Part shown: positions 18,316 to 29,446 of the stretch, in pieces
How positions within the stretch are numbered: the first letter of the stretch is position 1
Layout: every line of letters starts with the position of its first letter
From: Pseudomonas baltica
GTDB taxonomy: Bacteria; Pseudomonadota; Gammaproteobacteria; Pseudomonadales; Pseudomonadaceae
NCBI RefSeq assembly: GCF_031880315.1
Contig: NZ_CP134771.1
Span: forward strand, 6,325,001-6,389,000
DNA: 64,000 nucleotides
Reading direction: 5' to 3'
The notes under the pieces: generated by a model
Database searches by the model: none
What the model was told of the DNA's origin: nothing
Seen by the model: the letters and a program-made list of their open reading frames with translations, nothing else
Position numbers and translations under genes: made by a program

Positions 18316-19626
18316 ATGAAAATCAAAGGCATCCGCTGGTGGATGGTCGGGTTGGTCACGGCCGGCCTGGTGGTCAACTATCTGGCCCGCAATACGCTGT
18401 CGGTGGCGGCGCCGACATTGATGACCGATCTGAGTATTTCCACCGCGCAATACGCCCAGATCGTGGTCGCCTGGCAAGTCTGCTACGCGCTCATGCAACC
18501 GGTGGCCGGCTACATCATCGATGCCATCGGCACCAAGATGGGCTTCGCCATTTTCGCCCTCGCCTGGTCGGTGGCGTGTGCGGGCGCGGCCATGGCCACG
18601 GGCTGGCAAAGCCTGGCGTTTCTGCGCGGGCTGTTGGGCCTGACCGAGGCTGCGGGTCTGCCCGCCGGCGTCAAGGCCACCACCGAATGGTTCCCGGCCA
18701 AGGAACGCTCGGTGGCGATCGGCTGGTTCAATATCGGCTCCTCATTCGGTGCGCTGCTGGCGCCGCCGCTGGTAGTCTGGGCGATTCTGCACAGCGGCTG
18801 GGAGTTGGCGTTTCTGGTGGTAGGCGGCCTGGGTATCGTCTGGACCGGCCTGTGGGCAGTGTTGTACAAGCATCCCAAGGATCAGAAAGCCCTCAGTGAC
18901 ACTGAGCGCGAGTACATCCTGTCTGGCCAGGAGGCGCATTTCAAGGACGTGCCCCGGCAAAAAGGCAGCTGGAAAAAGATCATCACCTCGCGCAACTTCT
19001 ACGCCATCGCCTCGGCGCGGATCTTGTCGGAGCCGGCCTGGCAGACGTTCAACGCGTGGATCCCGCTGTACCTGATGACCGAGCGTCATATGAACATCAA
19101 GGAAATCGCCATGTTCGCCTGGTTGCCCTTCCTGGCTGCCGACATCGGCTGCGTGCTGGGTGGCTACCTGAGCCCGTTTTTCCATCGCTACCTGAAGGTT
19201 TCGCTGTTCACATCACGCAAGCTGGTGATGCTGTTCGGTTGCCTGTGCATGATCGGCCCAGCCTGCATTGGCCTGGTGGACAGCCCGTACACGGCCATCG
19301 CCTTGCTGTGCATCGGTGGCTTTGCCCACCAGACCTTGTCCGGGGCGCTGTATTCGATCACCTCTGACTCGTTCGGCAAGAACGAAGTGGCGACAGCGAC
19401 CGGTATGGGCGGCATGTTCGGCTATCTGGGGGCTGCAGCGTTCACCATGGTGTTTGGTGTGCTGGTCACCAAGGTCGGCTACAGCCCGCTGTTCGTAGTG
19501 CTGGCGGCGTTCGACCTGATCGCGGCGGTGGTGGTGCTGAGCGTGGCGCGCGCGCTGGTCAAGCCGCCAGAGCCGCGTGTTTCGCCAGATACCACGATAG
19601 GCGGGAACGCTTTGCCTTCAGCTTGA
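18316..19626 (+). CDS. MFS hexuronate transporter (ExuT-like, anion:cation symporter family)
   Basis: The 436-residue protein has twelve predicted membrane helices. Its N-terminal pattern is typical of ACS-family transporters: WWMVGLVTAGLVVNYLARNT then LSVAAPTLMTDL, with GLTEAAGLPAGVKATTEWFP and RSVAIGWFNIGSSFGA. These are hallmarks of the ExuT/GudP/GarP group that imports hexuronates or aldarates with protons. Divergent placement beside uronate dehydrogenase favours glucuronate/galacturonate. GudP-like glucarate or galactarate transport is the main alternative. The ATG at 18316 is preceded by CAGGTGAAACG. Confidence 0.85.
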   Translation: MKIKGIRWWMVGLVTAGLVVNYLARNTLSVAAPTLMTDLSISTAQYAQIVVAWQVCYALMQPVAGYIIDAIGTKMGFAIFALAWSVACAGAAMATGWQSLAFLRGLLGLTEAAGLPAGVKATTEWFPAKERSVAIGWFNIGSSFGALLAPPLVVWAILHSGWELAFLVVGGLGIVWTGLWAVLYKHPKDQKALSDTEREYILSGQEAHFKDVPRQKGSWKKIITSRNFYAIASARILSEPAWQTFNAWIPLYLMTERHMNIKEIAMFAWLPFLAADIGCVLGGYLSPFFHRYLKVSLFTSRKLVMLFGCLCMIGPACIGLVDSPYTAIALLCIGGFAHQTLSGALYSITSDSFGKNEVATATGMGGMFGYLGAAAFTMVFGVLVTKVGYSPLFVVLAAFDLIAAVVVLSVARALVKPPEPRVSPDTTIGGNALPSA

Positions 19627-19642
19627 TGCGGCTGGCTTGGGC

Positions 19643-19692
19643 CGCGATGGCGTCTTGAAGGACGCCTTCGCGGGCAAGCCTTGCTCCCACAG
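19643..19692. terminator. Hairpin nested with a REP, after the exuT-like gene
   Basis: CGCGATGGCGTC pairs with GACGCCTTCGCG (one mismatch, six-base loop) between about 19643 and 19672. The right arm continues into a REP of the second type, CGCGGGCAAGCCTTGCTCCC. It lies just past the transporter stop and probably ends or protects its mRNA. Confidence 0.6.
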
Positions 19693-19803
19693 CGTTGACT
19701 GACCCTGAATCGTACACCTATGGGGTCAAAGGTGCGCTTTCGACGGCGTAGAGGCTAGTATCTATTGCACACCGCGAGTCGCACAATTCGAGTTCGGCTA
19801 GCA

Positions 19804-19834
19804 CTGCGGGGAGCAAAGCCTGCTCGCGAAGAGG
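19804..19834. repeat. REP, partner of the copy at 19663-19692
   Basis: GCGGGGAGCAAAGCCTGCTC followed by GCGAA is the inverted, partly degenerate counterpart of the REP 110 bases to the left. The intervening 110 bases hold nothing recognisable. Confidence 0.6.
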
Positions 19835-19856
19835 TCCGAACAGGCAACTCAAGCTC

Positions 19857-20648
19857 CTACGGCAATATCTTCACGGTATAGAACGCCGCTGTGTCGTAGG
19901 GCACTGACACCGGGTCCTTGCCCTTGAGATCCACATGATTGGCGATCACCCCTCGCACTTTGGCCAGAATAGCGTCCTGTTCAGTCTGGGGCTTGGAGGC
20001 GATAAAGCTGATCGACTTGACCCGATTGACGACCACATCCTCCGGCGCGCCCGTGTGCAGATGGGCGAAATGTTCCTCGTGCAGCGGTGCGAACTTCCCA
20101 TAAGGGAAGACCTTGCGCCACTCCTGGCTGTAGTAGCGCGGATTGTCGCTCGCCACCTCGCTGACCAGCCCTGCCACTTCGGCGACCCAGGGCTCGCGGG
20201 TATCACGCAGATTCCATAGCATCACCAGGCGCCCACCAGGCTTGAGTACCCGATGGATCTGCGCCATGGCCTCGTTGTTGGCAAACCAGTGAAAGGCGTG
20301 GGCGCAGACGACCACGTCTACCGAGTGATCGCGCAGTTCGCTTGGCAGCGCTTCGGCTGCTGCCAGGTAGGCGGGTACCTGAGGGAAATTCTTCTTGAAT
20401 CGGTCGAGCAAGGCCTGCACCGGTTCAACGGCGATGACCTTGGCTTCAAGATCCAGCAAGAGCTGGGTGAACTTGCCGGTGCCAGCACCGAGGTCGAGCA
20501 CCACGGTGTCGTGGCCGACCTTGATGACGTCCTTCAACCACTTGTTGACCTGTGGAGGGTAGCCCGGCCGGCCCTTGGCATACACATCGGCAGCTTGCAC
20601 ATAACCGCTGAACGCGGACCAATGGAGCATTTCTTTTATGGATTTCAT
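19857..20648 (-). CDS. SAM-dependent class I methyltransferase
   Basis: The 263-residue protein has the SAM-binding motif I VVLDLGAGTGKFTQLLLDLE at about 50-70. The acidic residue of motif II lies in KVIAVEPVQALLDRF, and post-motifs DHSVDVVVCAHAFHWFAN and LKPGGRLVMLWNLRDT follow. It belongs to the UbiE/Methyltransf_11-like group, which also includes the yeast trans-aconitate-methyltransferase-like proteins (FHWF motif). The substrate is unknown. I use the ATG at 20648 because GAGGG lies five bases upstream; a TTG four codons earlier is less likely. Confidence 0.85.
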   Translation of the reverse strand: MKSIKEMLHWSAFSGYVQAADVYAKGRPGYPPQVNKWLKDVIKVGHDTVVLDLGAGTGKFTQLLLDLEAKVIAVEPVQALLDRFKKNFPQVPAYLAAAEALPSELRDHSVDVVVCAHAFHWFANNEAMAQIHRVLKPGGRLVMLWNLRDTREPWVAEVAGLVSEVASDNPRYYSQEWRKVFPYGKFAPLHEEHFAHLHTGAPEDVVVNRVKSISFIASKPQTEQDAILAKVRGVIANHVDLKGKDPVSVPYDTAAFYTVKILP

Positions 20649-20729
20649 GGATGCCCTCAAACGAATGTCTACGCCATTGTTCTTCTCAAAGCGTAGTCAA
20701 TCCCTCAGGCATCGCCGGGTTTTGTTTGG

Positions 20730-20760
20730 GTTGCGAGGGGGGCTGCCCCCTCGCTACAGA
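20730..20760. repeat. Single REP hairpin
   Basis: GTTGCGAGGGGGGCTGCCCC followed by CTCGCTACAGA is a single REP that folds on itself. It lies between the pit stop codon and the start of the methyltransferase gene, both on the minus strand, where it can serve as a 3' end for pit. Confidence 0.75.
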
Positions 20761-20761
20761 T

Positions 20762-22369
20762 TCAGAAGAGGGCATGGAACAACGCGTACAACCCCGCCGA
20801 CAGCAACATCGCCGCAGGCAGCGTGAACACCCACGCCAGCAACAGGTTGCGCACGGTCGCCCATTGCAGGCCGCTGCCGTTGGCGGCCATGGTGCCGGCG
20901 ACGCCCGAGGACAGCACGTGGGTGGTGGAGACCGGCATGCCGAACACGTCCGCCGCGCCGATGGTCGCCATGGCCACCAGTTCGGCGCTGGCGCCCTGCG
21001 CATAGGTGAGGTGGGTCTTGCCGATGCGCTCGCCGACCGTCACCACGATGCGTCGCCAGCCGACCAACGTGCCCAGGCCCAGCGCAATGGCCACAGCGAC
21101 CTTGACCCAGGCCGGAATGAACCGCGTGGCTTCGTCGATCTGACGCTTGAACTCGTTGAGGTTGGTCTGCGTCTGGGCGCTGAAACTGCTCAGGTGCTGC
21201 TGGTTGACCAGGCGAATGGTCTCGGAGGTCAGGAACATATCGTTGCGCACGTTGTTCATGGCCTGCGCCGGCACGCGGTCCAGGGTGCCGTAGTTCTGCA
21301 CCTCGTCCGCAATGCGCCCAGTGACGGCGGCCAGTGCCGGTACCACTTGGGGGCTGTTCTGATGGGTGCGTACGAACTCCAGCAAAACCGCGTAAGGATC
21401 TGCCGGTGCCGCCCCAGGAGCAGCTTGCATCAGGCCATCATGTGTGACTTGCGCGACCGCCACGAACTGCGTGGTCTGGGTAGAGGGGACGGCGCGGTTC
21501 AGCGCATAGGCCATGGGCAAGGTGCCCACCAGGATCAGCATGATCAGGCCCATGCCTTTCTGGCCGTCGTTGGAACCGTGGGCAAACGACACGCCGCTAC
21601 AGGTGAGGATCAGCAGCCCGCGAATCCACGCCGGCGGTGGCTGGTTGCCGACCGGTGCGCGGTACAGTTCGCGTTGCTTGATCAATACGCGCATGAGCAT
21701 CAGCAGCAGGGCGGCGCAGACAAAGCCCACGATCGGTGACAGCAGCAGGGTGTAGCCGACCTTGGTGACTTGATTCCAGTCCACCCCCTCGCTCCCAGGG
21801 CGGCCGTTGATTAGGGCGCTGCACACGCCCACGCCCAGGATCGAGCCGATGAGGGTGTGGGAGGAAGACGCCGGTAGCCCAAACCACCAGGTGCCAAGGT
21901 TCCAGATAATGGCCGCGATCAGCAAGGCAAAGATCATCGCGAAGCCGTTGCTGGAGCCGACCTGCAGGATCATGTCGATAGGCAGCAGGGCGATGATGCC
22001 GAACGCCACCGCGCCGCTGGAGAACAGCACGCCGGCGAAGTTGCAAAATCCCGACCAGACCACCGCGACATTGGCTGGCAGCGAATGCGTGTAGATGACC
22101 GTGGCAACAGCGTTGGCGGTGTCGTGGAAACCGTTGACGAACTCAAAGCCCAAGGCGATCAGCAGTGCCAGGCCCAGCAGGCCATAGGGCAGCCAGGTAC
22201 TGGCGACCGTACCGGCCTGGTCGACATCGCTGAAAATACCCCAAGCGGTGATGACCATGCCCACGATCAGCAGGCCGCAGAACAACAGGATGCTGCGTTT
22301 GCCCACGGGGTGTTCGAGACGAGGACGCGCTTCTACGGCGCGGTGCATATGTTCGGCGGAGGTATTCAT
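20762..22369 (-). CDS. pit: Low-affinity inorganic phosphate transporter, PiT family
   Basis: The 535-residue membrane protein carries the PiT family repeats. The first is FEFVNGFHDTANAVATVIYT. The second half has SFAHGSNDGQKGMGLIMLIL and the closing GMPVSTTHVLSSGVAGTMAA. Both GxNDxx-type phosphate-binding segments are intact. A large hydrophilic region of about 150 residues (NRAVPSTQTTQF to IDEATRFIPAW) separates the halves. It should import metal-phosphate with protons. No phosphate-control site is obvious upstream. The ATG at 22369 starts a hydrophilic N-terminus before the first helix (SILLFCGLLIVGMVITAWGI). Confidence 0.92.
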   Translation of the reverse strand: MNTSAEHMHRAVEARPRLEHPVGKRSILLFCGLLIVGMVITAWGIFSDVDQAGTVASTWLPYGLLGLALLIALGFEFVNGFHDTANAVATVIYTHSLPANVAVVWSGFCNFAGVLFSSGAVAFGIIALLPIDMILQVGSSNGFAMIFALLIAAIIWNLGTWWFGLPASSSHTLIGSILGVGVCSALINGRPGSEGVDWNQVTKVGYTLLLSPIVGFVCAALLLMLMRVLIKQRELYRAPVGNQPPPAWIRGLLILTCSGVSFAHGSNDGQKGMGLIMLILVGTLPMAYALNRAVPSTQTTQFVAVAQVTHDGLMQAAPGAAPADPYAVLLEFVRTHQNSPQVVPALAAVTGRIADEVQNYGTLDRVPAQAMNNVRNDMFLTSETIRLVNQQHLSSFSAQTQTNLNEFKRQIDEATRFIPAWVKVAVAIALGLGTLVGWRRIVVTVGERIGKTHLTYAQGASAELVAMATIGAADVFGMPVSTTHVLSSGVAGTMAANGSGLQWATVRNLLLAWVFTLPAAMLLSAGLYALFHALF

Positions 22370-22468
22370 CGGATGGACCCTTTGGGTGGGACTCCAAGCC
22401 TAGCCCTGCAATGTGAAGATTTTCCTACGTGGGTCAATGAAGGCGATGGTTGGTGGTGGTTTCACACC

Positions 22469-22502
22469 CCCGGAGCGAGAGACCTTGCCCTCTCGCTCCG
22501 GG
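22469..22502. terminator. Perfect 13-bp hairpin after the AGE-family isomerase gene
   Basis: CCCGGAGCGAGAG at 22469-22481 pairs perfectly with CTCTCGCTCCGGG at 22490-22502 around the loop ACCTTGCC. It lies nine bases past the isomerase stop codon on the minus strand. The loop and inner stem resemble a diverged REP. Confidence 0.65.
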
Positions 22503-22511
22503 CATCGACCG

Positions 22512-23747
22512 TCAAAAGCGGGCGCTGGCGAGGCTCGGATGCAACGGCAGAAGCGGCAACAAGGTAGCCTGATAGGCGTGATAAAGATCCGGTTTGCCCG
22601 GCCAGATCGTGTGACTGGGCTGATTGTCGGCGCCCAGTTGATGATGCCAGCTGCCATGCTGGCGATCGATCAGCCAGGTGTCGATGTAATCCCAGAAACG
22701 CCGATACCACTGCTCGTACTCGATCTCGCCGGTGCGCTGCAACAAGGCGCCGGCTGCCGCGACCGCTTCGGCCAGTGTCCAGTGCAGGCGATCGGCAACC
22801 ACCGGTTGCTGTTGCCAGTCCAGCGTATAGACGATGCCGGGTTCGCCATCTACCTCCCAGCCGTGATGCGTGGCGGCGGCAAACAGGCGCCGGGCGTCGT
22901 CTAACAGCCACTGTGGGGCCGACAGGCCGGCCACTCGCCGCGCGGCTTCGAGGTGCAACAGCAGGCGCGCCCACTCGTAGGCATGCCCGGGGGTCTGGCC
23001 GAACGGGCGGAACAGGTCGTCGGGTTTATCCAGGTTGTAGTCGAGCAGCGGCTGCCACTGCGCGTCGAAATGCTCGACTGGCATGTCATTGGCTGCCCGC
23101 GCCTCACGGTGGATGATCCGCTCGCTGATGCGCAGCGCCCGGTCCAGCCACAGCGGGGCTTGCAGTGCGTCGGCCAGGGCAAGAAAGGCCTCGGTGCCGT
23201 GCATGTTGCTGTTGCCGCCGCGGTAGGCTTCGGATTGCTGCCAGTCCCGGGAAAAACTCTCGCACAAGGCGCCTTCCTCTTCCTGCCAGAAATGCCCTTC
23301 GAGGATGGCGACGGCATCGTCCAGCAAGGCCTTGGCACCGGGTCGGTCAGCGACATGTGCCGAACTGGCGGCCAAGGCGACGAATGCGTGACGATAGGCG
23401 GGCTTGTCGGTATCGCCATCGGCCGCGTCCGGGCAGCCGAACCAGCCGCCGAACGCTGCATCGCGCAGGGCACCGTGGAGCGCCGCGACACCGTGATCGA
23501 CCAATGCCGCCGCGCCTTCGACGCCTTGGCGGTGGGCAATGGCAAAACAGTGGACCATGCGTGCGGTGTGCAGGGTGTCGGCGCGGGCATCGTCAGGCAG
23601 CTTGCCGTAGCGATCCAGAGCGCCGAAGCCGTCGGGCATCTGCGCGGCGCGGGCGAACTGTAACAGTCGCTGCGCTTCGACCTTTAGCCAGGCGCGGTGG
23701 ACGGGAGTATTGAGCCAGCTGTCGGCGGGGATATTACTGAAGGTCAT
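22512..23747 (-). CDS. AGE-family sugar isomerase/epimerase (probably D-mannose isomerase)
   Basis: The 411-residue (alpha/alpha)6-barrel protein has family landmarks RMVHCFAIAHRQG, RHAFVALAASSAH, YRGGNSNMHGTEAFLALADA, FGQTPGHAYEWARLLLHLEA and GSWHHQLGADNQPSHTIWPG. The conserved histidines and the RGGNxNMHxxE segment match the mannose isomerase/YihS side of the acylglucosamine 2-epimerase family. It likely interconverts mannose and fructose; cellobiose 2-epimerase-like activity is a weaker alternative. An AACAACAA motif lies 12 bases before the ATG at 23747, suggesting catabolite control. Confidence 0.82.
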   Translation of the reverse strand: MTFSNIPADSWLNTPVHRAWLKVEAQRLLQFARAAQMPDGFGALDRYGKLPDDARADTLHTARMVHCFAIAHRQGVEGAAALVDHGVAALHGALRDAAFGGWFGCPDAADGDTDKPAYRHAFVALAASSAHVADRPGAKALLDDAVAILEGHFWQEEEGALCESFSRDWQQSEAYRGGNSNMHGTEAFLALADALQAPLWLDRALRISERIIHREARAANDMPVEHFDAQWQPLLDYNLDKPDDLFRPFGQTPGHAYEWARLLLHLEAARRVAGLSAPQWLLDDARRLFAAATHHGWEVDGEPGIVYTLDWQQQPVVADRLHWTLAEAVAAAGALLQRTGEIEYEQWYRRFWDYIDTWLIDRQHGSWHHQLGADNQPSHTIWPGKPDLYHAYQATLLPLLPLHPSLASARF

Positions 23748-23758
23748 GGGCAACGATC

Positions 23759-23766
23759 TTGTTGTT
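23759..23766 (-). promoter_or_regulatory. Candidate Crc/Hfq CA motif before the AGE-family gene
   Basis: On the minus strand this reads AACAACAA, a perfect AANAANAA, ending 11-12 bases upstream of the ATG, where bound Hfq would cover the ribosome entry site. Confidence 0.5.
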
Positions 23767-23847
23767 GGGGATGTGGAGGTATAGAGCCTGGGATTGCCGG
23801 GTGGTTGCATGTGGGGTTGTGTATCCCGCGCAAGCCACGCATCAAGT

Positions 23848-24732
23848 TCAAGCCTGCACCGGCTGCAAACGCCGCCACAGATTGGGCCCGAACACATTGA
23901 TCGCCAAGCCCGCCATGACCAGCGCGCCGCCTATCCATTGCAACTGGCCCAGGCGCTCGTCGAGCAGCAACGCTGCGGACGCCAGGCCGATCACCGGCAC
24001 CAGCAGCGAGAAGGGCGCGACCTTGCCGGCCGGGTAGCGCGACAGCAACTTGCTCCACAGGCTGTAGCCGAGCATGGTGGCGACGAACGATAGATAAAAC
24101 AGCGCCAGGATAGAGTGCAGACCAATGTGCAGCAGTGATTGTTCGATCAGCGCCGGGCCTTCGAGCCACAGCGACAGGGCGAAAAATGGAATCGGCGGAA
24201 TCAGCGCGCCCCAGACCACCAGCCCGACCAGATTGATGTTGCCGAAACGCCGCGTGATGATATTGCCCATGGCCCACATGGCGGCAGCGCACAGGGTCAG
24301 CACCACCGCAATGACCGGCGTTGGCCGTGAGCCATCGAAGCCGATCAGCGCCAGGCCCAGGGCCGCGACGATCAAGCCCGCCAGGCTGGCCGCGCGGAGT
24401 TTTTCACCGAGGAACAGCGCGGCGAAAAACAGCGTGAAGAAGGCTTGTGCCTGCAGCACTAGCGATGCGAGCCCCGGTGGCATGCCGTGGGCCATGGCTT
24501 CGAACAGAAACGCGAACTGCCCCAGAGAGATGGTCGCACCGTAGGCGATCAACCAGCGCAATGGCAGCTGTGGGCGCTTGACGAAAAGCAGGGCGGGGAA
24601 GGCGACCAGGGCAAAGCGCAGGGCCCCCAGAAGCATGGGAGGCAGGCCGTCGAGCCCGACCTTGATCACCACGAAATTCAGGCCCCAGGCAATGATTACG
24701 ATGATTGCGATGAACAGATCCTTGGGTGCCAT
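23848..24732 (-). CDS. EamA/DMT-family transporter
   Basis: The 294-residue protein has ten predicted helices in two EamA repeats. The first opens with FIAIIVIIAWGLNFVVIKVG and the second with TLCAAAMWAMGNIITRRFGN. The C-terminal helix ends in RRLQPVQA. Members export amino acids, nucleobases or other metabolites (YdcZ/RhaT/EamA superfamily); the substrate cannot be read from the sequence. The ATG at 24732 has AAGGAG eleven bases upstream; a TTG-started extension covers a repeat-containing leader and is unlikely. Confidence 0.85.
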   Translation of the reverse strand: MAPKDLFIAIIVIIAWGLNFVVIKVGLDGLPPMLLGALRFALVAFPALLFVKRPQLPLRWLIAYGATISLGQFAFLFEAMAHGMPPGLASLVLQAQAFFTLFFAALFLGEKLRAASLAGLIVAALGLALIGFDGSRPTPVIAVVLTLCAAAMWAMGNIITRRFGNINLVGLVVWGALIPPIPFFALSLWLEGPALIEQSLLHIGLHSILALFYLSFVATMLGYSLWSKLLSRYPAGKVAPFSLLVPVIGLASAALLLDERLGQLQWIGGALVMAGLAINVFGPNLWRRLQPVQA

Positions 24733-24790
24733 CGGGGGTGCGCTCCTTGTGTGGCGGTAGGCGGGGCCTGAGGATAGCGCATGTACCGCA

Positions 24791-24883
24791 CCTGTTGCGA
24801 GGAGGCTTGGCGCCGAAAATACTCGTGGCGATACAGAGCGGGGCCGACACGGTTTTTCGGGAGCAAGCTCCCTCGCTAGAGGT
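24791..24883. repeat. REPIN between the EamA gene and bkdB
   Basis: CCTGTTGCGAGGAGGCTTGG and, inverted, TCGGGAGCAAGCTCCCTCGC enclose about 50 bases. It sits directly after the bkdB stop codon, at the place where lpdV is found in the P. putida bkd operon. Confidence 0.75.
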
Positions 24884-24895
24884 GTTGAGGCAGGC

Positions 24896-26230
24896 TCAAT
24901 CGATAAACAGCAACGACGGTTGTTCCAGCAAACGTCTGACCGCTTGAATGAACTTGGCCGCATCCATTCCGTCGACCACTCGGTGATCGAACGAGCTCGA
25001 CAGGTTCATCATTTTGCGGATCACGATCTGCCCATCGATCACGACCGGGCGTTCGACGATGCGGTTGACTCCGACAATCGCTACTTCGGGGGTATTGACC
25101 ACCGGTGTCGAGACAATCCCACCCAGCGCGCCGAGGCTGCTGAGGGTCAGTGTCGAGCCGCTGAGCTCCTCGCGGGTCGCTTTGCCGCGGCGCGCGGCGT
25201 CGGCCAGGCGTTGAATCTCCTTGGCATTGCCCCACAGGTCGGCGGATTCGGCGTGGCGCAGCACTGGCACCATCAGGCCGCTGTCGCTCTGGGTCGCGAT
25301 ACCCAGATGCACGGCACCATAGCGGGTAATCACTTGGGCGGCATCGTCATAGCGCGCGTTGATCTGCGGGAACTCGCGCACCGCCATCACCAGTGCGCGC
25401 ACCAGCAACGGCAGCAGGGTCAAGCGGCCGCGCTGCTCGCCCCAGCGTTGATTGAGATCGACCCGCAACGCCTCGACGGCAGTGACGTCGATCTCCTCGA
25501 CATAGCTGAAGTGAGCGACGCGGCGTTTGGCGTCCTGCATGCGTTCGGCGATCTTGCGCCGCAGGCCGATGACCGGGATCTGCTGTTCGTCGCCGGGCTG
25601 GGTGGCGCGTGCAGAGCTTGCGCCGGTGGTGCTTGCGGCCTGCAATCGAGCATCCAGGTCGGCGTGCAGGATTTGTCCATCAGGACCGCTGCCGTCGAGG
25701 CTGTGCAGATCGATCCCCAGATCGGCGGCGCGTTTGCGTACAGCCGGGGCCGCCAGGGTGCGTAGGGAGACGGGCTCGACCTGAGCATGATCGTCATTCT
25801 CGGGCCCTGTGGGAGCGGGCTCTTCTCGCGAAGGCGTTTCAAACTTCGGCTCATCCGCTGAGGGCTCGGCACCGTCGACCGATGTGAGCAGGGCAGTGGG
25901 CGTCTGATCACTTTGCGCAGCACAGGCTGGCCCTTTCGCGGGCAGAGCCCGTTCGCGCAGGGGGTCTGGCGCTTCCTGTTCAGCCTCGCCAGCCACTTCG
26001 ATCCGTATCAGATCACTGCCCACTGCCAGCACATCTCCCGGCGCGCCGCCAAGGGAGATGACCGTGCCGCTGACCGGGCTGGGAATCTCCACCGTGGCCT
26101 TGTCGGTCATGACATCGGCCACCACCTGGTCTTCACTGACGCTGTCGCCGACCTTGACGAACCACTCCACCAGTTCGACCTGGGCAATGCCTTCGCCGAT
26201 GTCCGGCATCTTGATGACGTGAGTACCCAT
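24896..26230 (-). CDS. bkdB: Branched-chain alpha-keto acid dehydrogenase E2 (lipoyl transacylase)
   Basis: The 444-residue E2 subunit has one lipoyl domain at about 1-78, with lipoylated K44 in MTDKATVEIPSPV. A long linker is followed by the peripheral subunit-binding domain (APAVRKRAADLGIDLHSLDG) and the catalytic domain ending with the active-site histidine in SSSFDHRVVDGMDAAKF. It moves acyl groups from E1 to CoA in valine, leucine and isoleucine breakdown. It starts immediately after the bkdA2 stop, with GGAGGT as ribosome site. About residues 90-141 of the linker are encoded by a REPIN. No E3 gene follows. Confidence 0.95.
   Translation of the reverse strand: MGTHVIKMPDIGEGIAQVELVEWFVKVGDSVSEDQVVADVMTDKATVEIPSPVSGTVISLGGAPGDVLAVGSDLIRIEVAGEAEQEAPDPLRERALPAKGPACAAQSDQTPTALLTSVDGAEPSADEPKFETPSREEPAPTGPENDDHAQVEPVSLRTLAAPAVRKRAADLGIDLHSLDGSGPDGQILHADLDARLQAASTTGASSARATQPGDEQQIPVIGLRRKIAERMQDAKRRVAHFSYVEEIDVTAVEALRVDLNQRWGEQRGRLTLLPLLVRALVMAVREFPQINARYDDAAQVITRYGAVHLGIATQSDSGLMVPVLRHAESADLWGNAKEIQRLADAARRGKATREELSGSTLTLSSLGALGGIVSTPVVNTPEVAIVGVNRIVERPVVIDGQIVIRKMMNLSSSFDHRVVDGMDAAKFIQAVRRLLEQPSLLFID
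25808..25960. repeat. REPIN inside the bkdB coding sequence
   Basis: The left arm GGGAGCGGGCTCTTCTCGCG (within 25808-25832) and the inverted right arm TTTCGCGGGCAGAGCCCGTT (from 25934) share CGGGCTCT-x-C-x-CGCGAA. They are the second REP type of this genome. They are translated in frame as part of the E2 linker, giving for example SREEPAPTGP and ALPAKGPACA. Confidence 0.75.
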
Positions 26231-28893
<2,663 letters not shown>

Positions 28894-29409
28894 TTGAAGT
28901 ATCTGCCTTGGGCGCTGGTATTTTGCACCGCCCCGGCGCTGGCCGATGACAGCGTGATCGTCTGGCCGCCGGGCTGGCAGGTCGAGGCGTTGCCCGCAGC
29001 CCCTGCCAATCAGGCGCACCGACAGCGCGCAGTCAAGGCCGACGACCACGGTGATCCGGCGATGGTGGTCGAGTTGACGCGCACGCCAGTGGCGGCCGAC
29101 CACCAGGTCAATCTGTCCGGCGTGCTGTTGGAAATGCGCAAGGCCATGCAGATCGATTTCTCCAAGGGCGGCTATCAAAGCGTCTGCAACAGCATTCATC
29201 CCGGTACACTAGGCAATCTGACCGCCATGGAAACCACCTGCAAGGTGCTCCTCAATGGCGGCCACGTCATGACCCAGACGCTGGTGGCCGCCACGGCCCA
29301 AGGCAGTGCCTGGTCGTTGACCTATGCTGGCTCGGCCCAGGGCTACAGCGATAACGAAACAGCGGTCAAGGGCATCCGCGATTCACTGATATTCAGCCCG
29401 CAACCATGA
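28894..29409 (+). CDS. Secreted/periplasmic protein of unknown function (possibly DUF4946)
   Basis: Starting at the TTG at 28894 gives 171 residues with a signal peptide (LKYLPWALVFCTAPALA, cut before DD). The mature part reads SVIVWPPGWQVEALP and ends YSDNETAVKGIRDSLIFSPQ. It has two cysteines (SVCNSIHPG and ETTCKVLL) that could form a disulfide. The size and the WPPGWQV opening recall a Pseudomonas-restricted family I know as DUF4946, but I cannot confirm this. There is no ATG; TTG codons at 28837 and 28846 are other possible starts. The phosphatase gene follows 37 bases downstream. Confidence 0.65.
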   Translation: MKYLPWALVFCTAPALADDSVIVWPPGWQVEALPAAPANQAHRQRAVKADDHGDPAMVVELTRTPVAADHQVNLSGVLLEMRKAMQIDFSKGGYQSVCNSIHPGTLGNLTAMETTCKVLLNGGHVMTQTLVAATAQGSAWSLTYAGSAQGYSDNETAVKGIRDSLIFSPQP

Positions 29410-29446
29410 GCAACGGTTCAGACTTGCATTCGAGGAGAGCAGCACC

